Source of the DNA: Archaeoglobaceae archaeon
GTDB lineage: Archaea; Halobacteriota; Archaeoglobi; Archaeoglobales; Archaeoglobaceae
Length of the DNA stretch: 33,517 nucleotides
Reading direction: 5' to 3'
Assembly (NCBI GenBank): GCA_015520485.1
Contig: WAPX01000030.1
Location: forward strand, 1-33,517
Part shown: piece after piece, positions 22,766 to 31,555 of the stretch
Layout: the number at the start of each line of letters is the position of its first letter
How positions within the stretch are numbered: position 1 is the stretch's first letter
The notes under the pieces: model-generated
What the model was told of the DNA's origin: nothing
What the model saw: only the letters and a program-made list of their open reading frames with translations
Database searches by the model: none
Program-made: the position numbers and the translations under genes

Positions 22766-24415
22766 ATGGCAAAAAAGGGGAGAAAAGCAAAGAGAACGGC
22801 AAAGGAAGCAAAGGGAAAACCAGAGAAAACAGAGAAGAGAATAAAAAGAACGGATGAAATTGATGAAATTAAAACAGACGAAACGGGATTTGAGTTTTAC
22901 GCTTCAGTTTTCATAACTGCGCTTTCTGTTTTAACGACAGCTTATTACATAGCCATGAACAACATGCCCCTTTCGTGGGATCCCGCACTTCACACGCTGT
23001 ACTCATACCTTTACTACAGGCTCATAACGTCTTTTAATTTCGGACAGATAGTGCACGTGAGCAACTACTATCCGCCGTTTTTCTCCCTCACATCGGCATT
23101 TATGTACATACTCTTTGGTTTCTCCGAGAAAACGGGTATAGCCACAAACATCGTGTACTACATCGTTCTCGTTTACTCGATTTACGGTATATCCTCCACT
23201 CTGTGGGACAGAAGAGCAGGTTACCTGTCGGTAGTAATCGTTTCAGCCTACCCGTTCCTTTTAACTTTACAGAGGGAGTTCATGCTTGACTTTGCTCTGA
23301 CGGCAATGGTCGCTCTGACGGTTTACTTTTTCCTCAAATCCAACTACCTGAGAGACATAAAGTATTCAGCACTTTTTGGACTCTCGCTGGGGCTCGCAAC
23401 CCTCACGAAGTGGGATGCTTTCCTGTACATCCTGCCCTTTGTACTTGCTGAAATGTACTTTGAGTACGGATTTAACTTTAACAGGCTGAAGGAGACGTCA
23501 GGTTGCGTAATTGTAGCGCTACTGATTGCTTTTATTTCCTCCTCATGGTGGTACCTGCCAAACCTGGGCGTGGTTACGAGGAGACTCGTTTACTTTGCAA
23601 ACATTGGAGGTAAGGAGGGAAATCCACCCTTCTGGACTTTGAACGGGTGGCTGTATTACTTGAAGAGCCTCGATTTCTCCATGGGGTTGATATTCACAGT
23701 GATATTCTTTGCAGGAATTGCGTGGATGATTTACCGAAAGAAGCTGAGCAGACACGAGTACTCCACGCTCTTTGCCGTGCTGACGATCTACGTTGTGCTG
23801 ACTTTCCTGAGCAACAAGGACAACAGGTACATTCTTCCAGCTTTGCCTTACATAGCCATGCTGACCGGAGCATTCGTGTCAGATGTCGTCAGAACGTACG
23901 GGTTAAAAGCCGGTAAAGCGAACCTGAGCAAAATCGTTACCTGTCTGATTGTACTTCTGTCTGCTGTGCAGATATGCTCTGCAACGTTTGCAGTTCCGGA
24001 CTTCCACAACCCGTACGTAATGATATCCAGCAAACCGCAGAGCCAGAACTGGCATATAAACGACATACTGAAGACGATATCAAAATACGCAAAGCCGGGA
24101 GATGTTGTGATAACTCTGGCTGACCACCCATACCTCAACGGGCAATCCCTCGAATTCTACAGGGTTGTTAAGGGTTACACTTTCAGGATCTTCAACGGAC
24201 CTTATCTGCCTGTCAACTACGTGATAAAAAACTTTAACAGGATAAACTTTGTAATCGTTATAGAGCCAAGAGCGCATAAAGGCGTTTACGGTAGAGCTGA
24301 GGCAGAGCTGTACAGCGCCTTCAACAAATACAGGTCCGATTTCAGGCTGATTGGCAAGTATCCGTTACCGGACGGGACTTATGTGTACATCTACATGAAC
24401 AAAAAATATCATTAA
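22766..24415 (+). CDS. ArnT/PMT-like (GT39/GT83-type) membrane glycosyltransferase
   Basis: The 549-residue protein has a very basic N-terminal tail (MAKKGRKAKRTAKEAKGK), then about ten to twelve transmembrane helices, and a short extracytoplasmic C-terminal domain (~420-549). The first outer loop holds SWDPALH, with the catalytic Asp expected for GT-C enzymes that use a polyprenyl-phosphate sugar donor, and WDAFLYILPF and TKWD occur later. It should transfer a sugar to lipid or protein outside the membrane. The acceptor is unknown. The lysine-rich tail of ~40 residues is longer than usual and cytoplasmic. No other glycosylation gene lies next to it. Confidence 0.85.
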   Translation: MAKKGRKAKRTAKEAKGKPEKTEKRIKRTDEIDEIKTDETGFEFYASVFITALSVLTTAYYIAMNNMPLSWDPALHTLYSYLYYRLITSFNFGQIVHVSNYYPPFFSLTSAFMYILFGFSEKTGIATNIVYYIVLVYSIYGISSTLWDRRAGYLSVVIVSAYPFLLTLQREFMLDFALTAMVALTVYFFLKSNYLRDIKYSALFGLSLGLATLTKWDAFLYILPFVLAEMYFEYGFNFNRLKETSGCVIVALLIAFISSSWWYLPNLGVVTRRLVYFANIGGKEGNPPFWTLNGWLYYLKSLDFSMGLIFTVIFFAGIAWMIYRKKLSRHEYSTLFAVLTIYVVLTFLSNKDNRYILPALPYIAMLTGAFVSDVVRTYGLKAGKANLSKIVTCLIVLLSAVQICSATFAVPDFHNPYVMISSKPQSQNWHINDILKTISKYAKPGDVVITLADHPYLNGQSLEFYRVVKGYTFRIFNGPYLPVNYVIKNFNRINFVIVIEPRAHKGVYGRAEAELYSAFNKYRSDFRLIGKYPLPDGTYVYIYMNKKYH

Positions 24416-24436
24416 CAAAAATACCATTAACAGAAG

Positions 24437-25894
24437 TTAAACTTCAGTAGCCTTCAGAGCCTCTTCTTTTAACCTGTCAATAGCTTTATCTATTTTTTTC
24501 TCAATTCTCTCAACCTTTTCTATGTCTTCTTTCAGTTTTTTCATTCTTTTTTCAAGCATGTTTTTAACGACCTCATCAGACGTCCCGCCCACGTTGTCCC
24601 TGTTGTTCACGGTATCTCTAACATCCATCCATTTTGCAAATTCCTCTTCGTCCGGAATGAAGCTTTCAGCTCCCTCCCCCCTCATTATCTCGACCATTTT
24701 ATCGTAGAGGTTTGAAACGCCGTAAAACCTGCTCAGTTTTCCAACTATTCTGTGCGCTTTTCTGAAAGGCACGCCTTTTTTAGCGAGCTCCTCAGCTATT
24801 CTCGTAGCAACAGCAAATCCCTTGTTCGCCTTGCTCTCCATTACATCTACCTTGAATTCCAGTTTCGAAAACATGCCCGCAACAACTTTGAAAGATAGAG
24901 CCACATCTTTGAGGCTGCTGTAAAGCAGGGGGTTCATCTCCTGAAAATCCCTGTTGTACGCCAGGGGCATGGCCTTGTAAATCGCCATTGCCGCTGTCAG
25001 GTAACCTGCAAGCTTTCCCGCTTTGGCTCTGACTATCTCCGCCACATCCGGATTCTTTTTCTGGGGCATTATGGATGAGGAGGAGGCGTACTCCTCTGGA
25101 AGCTCAACGAAATCGAATTCGGAAGCCCACAGAATTATTTCCTCCGCGAGTCTGCTGAGAGTCAAACAGCTTTCGGCAGCCACGAAAACGGACTCTATTA
25201 AGAAGTCCCTCGAAGCTACAGCATCCTCGCTGTTTTCAATCACACCGTCAAAACCCATCAGGTCAGCCACGTATTTCCTGTCGATTCTGAAGGAGGTTGA
25301 AGCAAATGCCGCTGAGCCGAGAGGTGACAGGTTTACCCTCCTTAGCGCTTGCAAACACCTATCAAAGCACCTCTCGAACATGTCGTGCAGTGCCATCAAG
25401 TGGTGAGAGAGCTTCGTTGGCTGGGCGTACTGGAGGTGCGTGAAGCCGGGCATTATAACTTCCAGATTCTCTTCAGCCTTTCTGAGCAGCACTTCTCTCA
25501 ACTCTGCTATCGCCTTGGAAAGTGCAATCAGTCCGTCTCTCGCAAACAGCCTTAAGCACGTTGCTATTTCGTCGTTCCTGCTCCTTGCCGTGTGCATTTT
25601 CATACCGGTTTCTCCGATAAGCTCTATCAGCCTTGCCTCTATTGCTTCGTGTATGTCCTCCCCGCCCTCCGGCATTTCGCCGCTCTCTTCGATTTCACGG
25701 GCAATCTCCATCAGGGCGGAGATAATTTCTGCAGCCTCCTCCTTGAGCAAATGTCCCGTTTTAAGAAGTCCAAGAACGTGAGCGAGGTCAACAATTATAT
25801 CGTACATCCATATGTTGACGTCATGCTCCAAGGAGCTTGTTAGCTGTAAGGCGAGATCGTCCATATCTTTTTCAAACCTGCTCCTGACGACCAT
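24437..25894 (-). CDS. argH: argininosuccinate lyase
   Basis: ArgH splits argininosuccinate into arginine and fumarate, the last step of arginine synthesis. At 485 residues the length is normal. The family signature loop with the catalytic serine is SSSIMPQKKNPD, and other conserved parts are TARSRNDEIAT and PGFTHLQYAQPT. The C-terminus carries an extra charged helix (KRMKKLKEDIEKVERIEKKI). The gene lies 41 bases downstream of the cation exchanger gene on the same strand and is probably the last gene of the S8e / exchanger / argH transcript. It converges with the glycosyltransferase gene, 21 bases apart. Confidence 0.97.
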   Translation of the reverse strand: MVVRSRFEKDMDDLALQLTSSLEHDVNIWMYDIIVDLAHVLGLLKTGHLLKEEAAEIISALMEIAREIEESGEMPEGGEDIHEAIEARLIELIGETGMKMHTARSRNDEIATCLRLFARDGLIALSKAIAELREVLLRKAEENLEVIMPGFTHLQYAQPTKLSHHLMALHDMFERCFDRCLQALRRVNLSPLGSAAFASTSFRIDRKYVADLMGFDGVIENSEDAVASRDFLIESVFVAAESCLTLSRLAEEIILWASEFDFVELPEEYASSSSIMPQKKNPDVAEIVRAKAGKLAGYLTAAMAIYKAMPLAYNRDFQEMNPLLYSSLKDVALSFKVVAGMFSKLEFKVDVMESKANKGFAVATRIAEELAKKGVPFRKAHRIVGKLSRFYGVSNLYDKMVEIMRGEGAESFIPDEEEFAKWMDVRDTVNNRDNVGGTSDEVVKNMLEKRMKKLKEDIEKVERIEKKIDKAIDRLKEEALKATEV

Positions 25895-25935
25895 GTTCTC
25901 GCTTACAGTTGAAGATTAATTACCTTTGCTTTATC

Positions 25936-26940
25936 TCAGTCGTGAAAGACGAATACGAGAATTGCGTAGGCGAAAAAGAACAGGATGCCTGAAAAGAGGG
26001 CCTGCCACGGAACCTCATCTTTCGAAATGAAGTAGAGCAGAATGAGGGAAACAACCGTCGTCGTTACTACGCTGAACACGGCGTGGCAGTCAACTCTCCA
26101 GTCCGTTACAAGCAATCCAATTCCGGGGTAAAAAGTCGAGTAGAGTATCTTCTCTCCAACGAGAGAACCGAGGCTCATCGTGTCTTTTCCCCTGTACCCC
26201 CATATCAGAGCGCTGATGGTTTCGGGAATTGCCGTTGCGAAGGGTATAATTACGAGGGCGAGCCCGAGAGGGCTTATGCTGGTCATGGCTGAAAGCGAGG
26301 ATACAGCTGAAACGAGCTTTTCTGAACCGTAGTACAGAACGACAACAGCTATTCCGAGCTGAACAAGGCTGAGAAACACGAGATTGGTAGAATTCGTAAG
26401 TACAGAAAGGTACAATTCGTCAGCCTCTTCTAGCATTCCACTGCTCCTGTTTCTGTACATCAGCGTCATGTACGCAGTAAAGGCCAGAAGAAAAAGCATG
26501 CCGAAGAGAACTCTTATCCAGTCTGCTCTGATAAAACCGGGAATCAGCGTTAGCGGGAAAAATAGAGTTACGAATGCGTAGGGCGTTAAGAGCGATCTAT
26601 CAATCTTCATCCTCGAATCCACTCTTTTTCCGAATTTGCAGCCGAGTAGCACGGCCAGACCAACAAGACCGTAGGACAGGCTTGAAGCCATGAACGGCTG
26701 GCCGAAAATAGTTCCAATACCTATTTCAACTCCACCTCTGACGTTGGATAGGAGAGCTACGACAAAAACTGTCAGTTCGGGTAGAGACGTAAAGAGCGGG
26801 GAAAGAATTGCACCTACGAACGAGCTGCCGAGCTTCAGCCTGTATCCGAGAAACTCTATTGCGTTAACAAACGCCAGTGACGAGAGAAATACGATAAAAA
26901 TCCCGAAAACAAGTTCGAGAAGGGAGTAAAAAATTTGCAT
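25936..26940 (-). CDS. CaCA-type sodium/calcium exchanger-like membrane protein
   Basis: The 334-residue protein has about ten transmembrane segments and two alpha-repeats in inverted arrangement. The first reads VGAILSPLFTSLPELTVF, and the second LGLALVIIPFATAIPETISA. The SLPE and AIPE acidic residues are the cation ligands of the CaCA family. The usual GNxxGSN companion motifs are weak here (GIGTIFGQPF and SLGSLVGEKI), so the ion may differ from calcium. It starts 12 bases after the S8e stop and precedes argH, hence is co-transcribed. No ribosome site is clear before ATG 26940. Confidence 0.85.
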   Translation of the reverse strand: MQIFYSLLELVFGIFIVFLSSLAFVNAIEFLGYRLKLGSSFVGAILSPLFTSLPELTVFVVALLSNVRGGVEIGIGTIFGQPFMASSLSYGLVGLAVLLGCKFGKRVDSRMKIDRSLLTPYAFVTLFFPLTLIPGFIRADWIRVLFGMLFLLAFTAYMTLMYRNRSSGMLEEADELYLSVLTNSTNLVFLSLVQLGIAVVVLYYGSEKLVSAVSSLSAMTSISPLGLALVIIPFATAIPETISALIWGYRGKDTMSLGSLVGEKILYSTFYPGIGLLVTDWRVDCHAVFSVVTTTVVSLILLYFISKDEVPWQALFSGILFFFAYAILVFVFHD

Positions 26941-26951
26941 TTTTATTAGTT

Positions 26952-27329
26952 TTACTCAACAAGCACAGCGTTAATCACTCCATGCTGATTGGGTCTGCTC
27001 GTAACCCTCGCGTTTCCAACGCTTGTTTTTATTACTGCTCCCTTTGTTACCACGTTTTTTCTCACGTAGTGAACGTGAGCAGGGTTTTCCACGACGGAGA
27101 GTATTTCGGCCTTTACGACCTTTCCTTCCGAAGGCACGTAAACGTTGGCGTACTTATCCCTGAAAACCTTTATCTTAAAATCTCCACCTTTCACTCTAAC
27201 TTTTTTTATCTTTCTCTCTCCTATCAGCGTCTCCACCTGATCCCTTCCGAGTTCGTACTTTCTCTTTTTCCTGAAGGGTCTGTAAAGCTTTCCTGTGTAA
27301 GACCTTCTACTCCTTCCGTGCCAGTGCAT
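26952..27329 (-). CDS. rps8e: 30S ribosomal protein S8e
   Basis: The protein of 125 residues binds 16S rRNA in the archaeal small subunit. It begins MHWHGRSRRSYTGKLYRPFR and continues with KKRKYELGR, as archaeal S8e proteins do. The rest is a basic beta-barrel with NPAHVHYVRKNVVTKGAVI and ends VTSRPNQHGVINAVLVE. Start ATG 27329 has a GAGGTG ribosome site six bases before it. The GTG at 27338 belongs to that site and is not the start. A TATA box overlapping the hisS stop drives it. It heads a run with the exchanger and argH. Confidence 0.97.
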   Translation of the reverse strand: MHWHGRSRRSYTGKLYRPFRKKRKYELGRDQVETLIGERKIKKVRVKGGDFKIKVFRDKYANVYVPSEGKVVKAEILSVVENPAHVHYVRKNVVTKGAVIKTSVGNARVTSRPNQHGVINAVLVE

Positions 27330-27401
27330 TATCCTCACCTCTAAACTTCCAAGTCAAGGTCACGATTACGTTTATTGAGTAATTCAGCCATGCCACTCTT
27401 G

Positions 27402-27411
27402 CTTATATACT
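27402..27411 (-). promoter_or_regulatory. TATA box of the S8e cluster, overlapping the hisS stop
   Basis: Minus-strand AGTATATAAG contains the TAA stop of hisS (27403-27405). It predicts a start near 27376 and a leader of about 47 bases. Confidence 0.5.
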
Positions 27412-28674
27412 TTGCGTCCCCTGACATGTGGATTTAAGCCTGTTAACGAGCTCTTCGAAGTCAAGCTCTTCCTGTTTACCGCTCTTCAGGTCTTTCACCG
27501 TGTAAAGTCCTTTCTCAACCTCTTTTTTGCCCACAATCACGGCGAAATCGAAGTCGCTGAAGTGGCTGAGCTGTTTTCTCAGGTTTCTCCCCATAACGTC
27601 CGTGACGATTACACACTCCGGTAGCTCTCTCCTCAACCTTTCAGCGAGTTTTATCGATTCTTCGAGCTGATTTGCATGCACTACAGCCACTCTCCTCTTC
27701 TCCGCAGGCTTCAATCTGCATACCTCCATCACCCTGTCGAAGCCTATTGCGAAGCCTGTTGAAGGGACGTCTTCTCCACCAAAGAGGTGTGCGAGTCTGT
27801 AACTTCCTCCACCGCAGATCTGCTTCTGAGCGCCCAGCCCTTCAGCGTAAACCTCGAACACGATGCCCGTGTAGTAGTCCAGACCCCTCACGACGCCCGT
27901 GTCAACGGAATACTTCACTTCGTAAACGTCCAACAGCTCGCAGACCCTCTTAAGCCTGCTGATGTTCTCTTTTCCGGCAGATTCGGGTAAATCCTCCAGA
28001 CTTTCAGCCTGAATTACAGCCTCGACGTCGTTATACAAACTCTCGAGTCCTGAACTCAGCATCAGCTCTCTCAGCTCATCGAGCTGACCCTTATCTATGA
28101 GTCTGAAAATTTTTGATGAAATTTCGTCTTCAACATCTCTGAGAACGTTTCTGAGAATGCCGACGTGTCCAACGTGAAGCTCGTAATCTATACCGAGCTC
28201 GTCCAGAATCCTGCTGGCAAGAGCTATTACTTCTGCCTCGCTTTCCGGCTCATCTGAGCCTATGAGCTCCACGCCAAACTGCCAGAATTCTCTGTACCTC
28301 CCTCTTTGTGGTCTTTCGTAACGAAAGCAGTTTGCAAAGTAGTAGAATCTGAGAGGTCTGGGCATGACGCTGCACTCGTTAACGAACATCCTCATTACCG
28401 GAGCCGTCAGCTCAGGCCTCAGAGCAAGATCTCTGCCACCCTTATCCTTGAAGCTGTAAATTTCTTCAACTATCTGCTCTCCGGATTTTATCGTGAATAG
28501 CTCCAGATGCTCGAACGTCGGAGTGCACACCTCTCTGTAGCCATAACTTTCAGCTACTTTTCTCATTATCCTCTCCACGTGTCTTCTCTTCTCCATATCC
28601 TCCGGAAGAAAATCCCTCGTGCCCCTCGGTCTCTCCAGTTTCTCCTGTTTTTTGTGAGAGTCCCTCTGTCTCAT
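27403..28674 (-). CDS. hisS: histidine-tRNA ligase
   Basis: This class II synthetase charges tRNA-His. The 423-residue form starting at ATG 28674 (MRQRDSH) begins with the typical KLERPRGTRDFLPEDM. It has motif 2 CFRYERPQRGRYREFWQFG, the histidine-specific LDYYTGIVFEVY and a glycine-rich QICGGGSYRLAHLFGG, motif 3 STGFAIGFDRVM, and a C-terminal anticodon-binding domain from ~325 (VAVVHANQLEESIKLAERL). AGGTG lies five bases before this ATG. The frame stays open up to 28776, but that part overlaps the divergent DUF63 gene's promoter and is not typical. A T-rich minus-strand element near 28704-28713 may be its TATA box. Confidence 0.96.
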   Translation of the reverse strand: MRQRDSHKKQEKLERPRGTRDFLPEDMEKRRHVERIMRKVAESYGYREVCTPTFEHLELFTIKSGEQIVEEIYSFKDKGGRDLALRPELTAPVMRMFVNECSVMPRPLRFYYFANCFRYERPQRGRYREFWQFGVELIGSDEPESEAEVIALASRILDELGIDYELHVGHVGILRNVLRDVEDEISSKIFRLIDKGQLDELRELMLSSGLESLYNDVEAVIQAESLEDLPESAGKENISRLKRVCELLDVYEVKYSVDTGVVRGLDYYTGIVFEVYAEGLGAQKQICGGGSYRLAHLFGGEDVPSTGFAIGFDRVMEVCRLKPAEKRRVAVVHANQLEESIKLAERLRRELPECVIVTDVMGRNLRKQLSHFSDFDFAVIVGKKEVEKGLYTVKDLKSGKQEELDFEELVNRLKSTCQGTQSI

Positions 28675-28726
28675 AACGACACCTGACATGCGTAGCAATA
28701 CAGAAATAAAAAACAATCGGGAAAAA

Positions 28727-28735
28727 CGTTTAAAG
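28727..28735 (+). promoter_or_regulatory. TATA element of the DUF63 gene
   Basis: CGTTTAAAG lies 22-30 bases before ATG 28757. It supports that start over ATG 28688. Confidence 0.5.
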
Positions 28736-28756
28736 CCTGCCCCTCTCAAACAGTTC

Positions 28757-29584
28757 ATGAGTTTTACCGATCTCACCCATGCACTCTGGGAATTCGTAAA
28801 GAAGTACTACATAAACTCGATAGTTTACAAAACCGGTTACAATCCGGTTAACTCTGCTACGTGGGTTATACTGTTAATTCTCGCCTGCATAGCAGTTTAT
28901 AAGGTGCTCGTAAAGTACAGCGTGAAATTCGACGAGTACTTTGTGGCGGGAAACATCCCGTACATAGTTTTCGGTTCTTCGATAAGGGTCGTGGAGGACG
29001 CCAACTTCATGAAACCCCCCGTGTGTTACATGTTCATGTCCCCTTTCATATACATGGTGGTTTTTGCAGTAGCTTTTCCCGTCTTCGTTCTGTCCCTCAG
29101 GTTCAGGAGAGAAAAATACTGGATTCACTACGGCGCTTTTGGAGCTGTTTTAGCCACCTTAACTCTGGTATTTCTGTTCACGCACTTAAGAGTTGTTAAC
29201 TGGTGGATTCTGCCGTCAGCATTTGCCATGGCAGCTCTGTTTCTGGCAGCTTATTACGTCCTCACTTCGAGGTTCTGCCGGAAGATGTGTAACAGGCTCA
29301 GCCTTGCGGTGTTTTTCTCCCAGATGCTGGACGGCAGTGCAACGTTTCTGGGCATAACGTTTCTCGGATACTGGGAAATGCACGTGATTCCGAGACTTCT
29401 GATTTCGATCTTTGGGGCGTGGATTATGCTGCCCCTGAAAATCGTGATATTCGCAGTGGTGCTGTACGCATTGGATTCCGTCGAGGAGAACAGAGACCTC
29501 GTAAACTTCCTGAAGTTCGTGCTGATAGTGCTGGGTCTGGCTCCGGGATTGAGAGATGCGCTGAGAATGACGTTTCAGGTTTAA
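28757..29584 (+). CDS. DUF63-family archaeal membrane protein
   Basis: The 275-residue protein has about eight transmembrane segments. The features that recall DUF63 are the N-terminal helix WEFVKKYYINSIVYKTGYNPVN, FVAGNIPYIVFGSSIRVVED, the intramembrane QMLDGSATFLGITF and the C-terminal LGLAPGLRDALRM. The family is confined to archaea and its biochemical role is not settled as far as I know. ATG 28757 was chosen because a TATA box sits at leaderless spacing. The longer frame from 28688 would add a basic tail overlapping that promoter. It is divergent from hisS and convergent with the RCK-DHH gene. Confidence 0.85.
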   Translation: MSFTDLTHALWEFVKKYYINSIVYKTGYNPVNSATWVILLILACIAVYKVLVKYSVKFDEYFVAGNIPYIVFGSSIRVVEDANFMKPPVCYMFMSPFIYMVVFAVAFPVFVLSLRFRREKYWIHYGAFGAVLATLTLVFLFTHLRVVNWWILPSAFAMAALFLAAYYVLTSRFCRKMCNRLSLAVFFSQMLDGSATFLGITFLGYWEMHVIPRLLISIFGAWIMLPLKIVIFAVVLYALDSVEENRDLVNFLKFVLIVLGLAPGLRDALRMTFQV

Positions 29585-29628
29585 ATTTTTAGCAGTTTAC
29601 AGTTCCTTACAGTTCTGTTTACGATTTC

Positions 29629-31086
29629 TCAGGACTCAAGCTCAATTCCAATTGCTGAGAGGAACCTCCTCTTTATGGCCTCTGTAACGAGCTTGCCCAG
29701 AGCTTCTTTGTCCTTCACGCTTCCAAATATTCCGAGGGGAATCTGCCCTCCTGCGGCGTGTGCATGCCCTCCAGCACTTCCTACGTCGCCAAAAGCCCTC
29801 TTCAGTACATCACCTATGTTTATTCTCACGTCCTTGTTTCTCGCTGAAAGGTAAACCGTATCTTTCACAACTCCAAAAACGAGAACTGTGGAAATCCCTT
29901 CAAGCCTCAGCAGAAAATCTGCTGCCTGAGGCAGGGCATCTCTGTCGTTTATGAAGCCAGCAAAGCTTATCAAAAAACTCGAGTAAACTTGTCTGTTCTT
30001 TATTGCAGCACCGAGAACGTCAAGAGTCTCCGTGGATATTGCGGGGCCTTCCATTTTTTCTATAAGCTCGTTGTCCACGAAGGGATACAGATATGCTGAT
30101 GCCGTGAAATCTGCAGTTCTCGTATTCTTTTTGAAGTCGTCAGTCTCAGTTCTTATTCCGAAGAATAAAGCTGTTGCGAGGGTTCTGCTCGGAACTATTT
30201 TTAATTCTTTCAGGTACTCCGTCAGTATCGTTGCAGTTGCTCCAACGTCTGTTCTTAAATCAATGTACTCAGCTTCAACCCCCTCAACTTGGTGGTGGTC
30301 GATTACGATGTTTATTTTTATGCTCGGAGGTATGGAGTTGTTCGCTCCCGGTTTTGAAGCATCCACTATAGCAAACTTCGTGTACTCGCTCAAATCCACC
30401 TCATCTGCCCTTATGAGCGGTATTTGAAGCAGGTTAACCATTGCCTTGTTCTCCTGATGGAATATTTCTCCGTAGTAAAGTATATCAGCTTCAACTCCAA
30501 ACTTCTTTGCTATTTCCTGTAAAGCCATTGCAGAAGAAATTGCATCCGGATCAGGGTTATCGTGAGTGAATATACCGAGTTTTCCATCTCCAACTTCTTC
30601 TATTACTTTTCTGAGCTTTTTCAGCTTTCTGAATGATTCCATTTTGCTTAGAGCGTTTACGACGCAGTTCTTCAGAGCCTCTGAAGGAAATATTACAAAG
30701 TCAGCTCCAAGCGTCTCAAGCTCCTCTTTCTGTTTGTGATTTTTCGCCCTTGCGATTACAAAAACTTCTTTGCTAACACTTCTTATTACTTTTATAGCCT
30801 TTATCACAACTTCAACGTCAGGAATCAGAAGGAGTATGGCAGACGTCTTGGAATAATCAAACTTTTTATAGAGTTCAGCATCCTCAGCATTACCAACTAT
30901 AGCGTCGTAGTGTTCATCTCTGAGGACCTCAACTCTCTCCTCAGACATGTCAACAGCTAAAACTCTTTTGTTCCTCCTGACAAGTTCTTTTATTACAGCG
31001 AATCCAACTGCACCGCATCCAACAACCACGTATTCGTGATCGTAGACTTCAAACTCAGACATGTCGTATTCAGATTTTTGAGCCAT
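29629..31086 (-). CDS. RCK (TrkA-N) plus DHH/DHHA1 phosphoesterase fusion
   Basis: The 485-residue protein joins an N-terminal nucleotide-binding RCK/TrkA-N domain (17-150; YVVVGCGAVGFAVIKEL, then NAEDAELYKKF) to a DHH phosphoesterase (168-400). The second part has FTHDNPDPDAISSA, IVIDHHQ (D263-H264-H265) and RTETDDF. A DHHA1 domain follows, with GSAGGHAHAAGG near 438-449. Relatives cleave cyclic di-AMP or short oligonucleotides, and RCK domains bind nucleotides and often gate potassium transport. A nucleotide-sensing phosphodiesterase is likely. It shares a divergent promoter with the MazG-like gene, and ATG 31086 is at leaderless spacing from it. Confidence 0.9.
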   Translation of the reverse strand: MAQKSEYDMSEFEVYDHEYVVVGCGAVGFAVIKELVRRNKRVLAVDMSEERVEVLRDEHYDAIVGNAEDAELYKKFDYSKTSAILLLIPDVEVVIKAIKVIRSVSKEVFVIARAKNHKQKEELETLGADFVIFPSEALKNCVVNALSKMESFRKLKKLRKVIEEVGDGKLGIFTHDNPDPDAISSAMALQEIAKKFGVEADILYYGEIFHQENKAMVNLLQIPLIRADEVDLSEYTKFAIVDASKPGANNSIPPSIKINIVIDHHQVEGVEAEYIDLRTDVGATATILTEYLKELKIVPSRTLATALFFGIRTETDDFKKNTRTADFTASAYLYPFVDNELIEKMEGPAISTETLDVLGAAIKNRQVYSSFLISFAGFINDRDALPQAADFLLRLEGISTVLVFGVVKDTVYLSARNKDVRINIGDVLKRAFGDVGSAGGHAHAAGGQIPLGIFGSVKDKEALGKLVTEAIKRRFLSAIGIELES

Positions 31087-31107
31087 TGCAGGGATTGTTA
31101 CCGCTTT

Positions 31108-31120
31108 GTATTTAAAGTAT
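31108..31120. promoter_or_regulatory. shared bidirectional TATA element
   Basis: GTATTTAAAGTAT is nearly self-complementary around TTTAAA (31111-31116). Its centre is about 25 bases from the plus ATG at 31138 and about 28 from the minus ATG at 31086. One element could direct both leaderless transcripts. Confidence 0.6.
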
Positions 31121-31137
31121 TCCGGTTCAGCAGTTTC

Positions 31138-31413
31138 ATGGAGTTTGGAGAGTTGCTCGAAAAAATAGCTGAGAAGTATCTGGAAAGGGATAAAAAATCG
31201 GGTAGGCTGTTCCTGCTTTCAGTACTTGTGGAAGAGGTGGGCGAACTTTCCGAAGCTCTTAGAAAGGGAGAGGTCGAAGCGATTGAAGAGGAACTGACGG
31301 ATGTCGCGTTCATGGTGTTCTGCATAGCAAACCTCTTTGGAATTAACTTTGAAAACAGGTTAGTGGAGAAATATTTAGTGGGAGACCCCTCTTACAGGTG
31401 GGACTTGCCTTAG
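31138..31413 (+). CDS. MazG-like nucleotide pyrophosphohydrolase
   Basis: The 91-residue single-domain protein has the metal-binding motif of the all-alpha NTP pyrophosphatases: VEEVGELSEAL (ExxE) followed by EEELTDVAFMVF (ExxD), with a C-terminal YRWDLP. It is expected to hydrolyse non-canonical or surplus (d)NTPs as a dimer or tetramer. The frame is open back to 31036, but that stretch overlaps the divergent RCK-DHH gene. ATG 31138 lies 21-27 bases from the TATA core and is accepted as a leaderless start. Its pairing with a nucleotide phosphodiesterase suggests a shared nucleotide-housekeeping theme. Confidence 0.88.
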   Translation: MEFGELLEKIAEKYLERDKKSGRLFLLSVLVEEVGELSEALRKGEVEAIEEELTDVAFMVFCIANLFGINFENRLVEKYLVGDPSYRWDLP

Positions 31414-31526
31414 TTTGTCCAGTATTAGCTTGCTCTAATGATAATAATAATTTTAATTATTGTGATAATATTAAGCAATACTCGAATGAAAAATTTATTC
31501 TTTAATAAACGTTAGAAAACATAAAA

Positions 31527-31535
31527 TTTATAAAT
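31527..31535 (+). promoter_or_regulatory. TATA box of the winged-helix gene
   Basis: TTTATAAAT is centred 25 bases before ATG 31556 in a long A+T-rich stretch. Confidence 0.55.
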
Positions 31536-31555
31536 CTTAAATTTAAATTCGATCT

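Noticed and set aside
22766-24415. Oligosaccharyltransferase AglB/STT3
   Set aside because: No WWDYG motif is present. The SWDP loop and size fit ArnT/PMT-like GT-C enzymes better.
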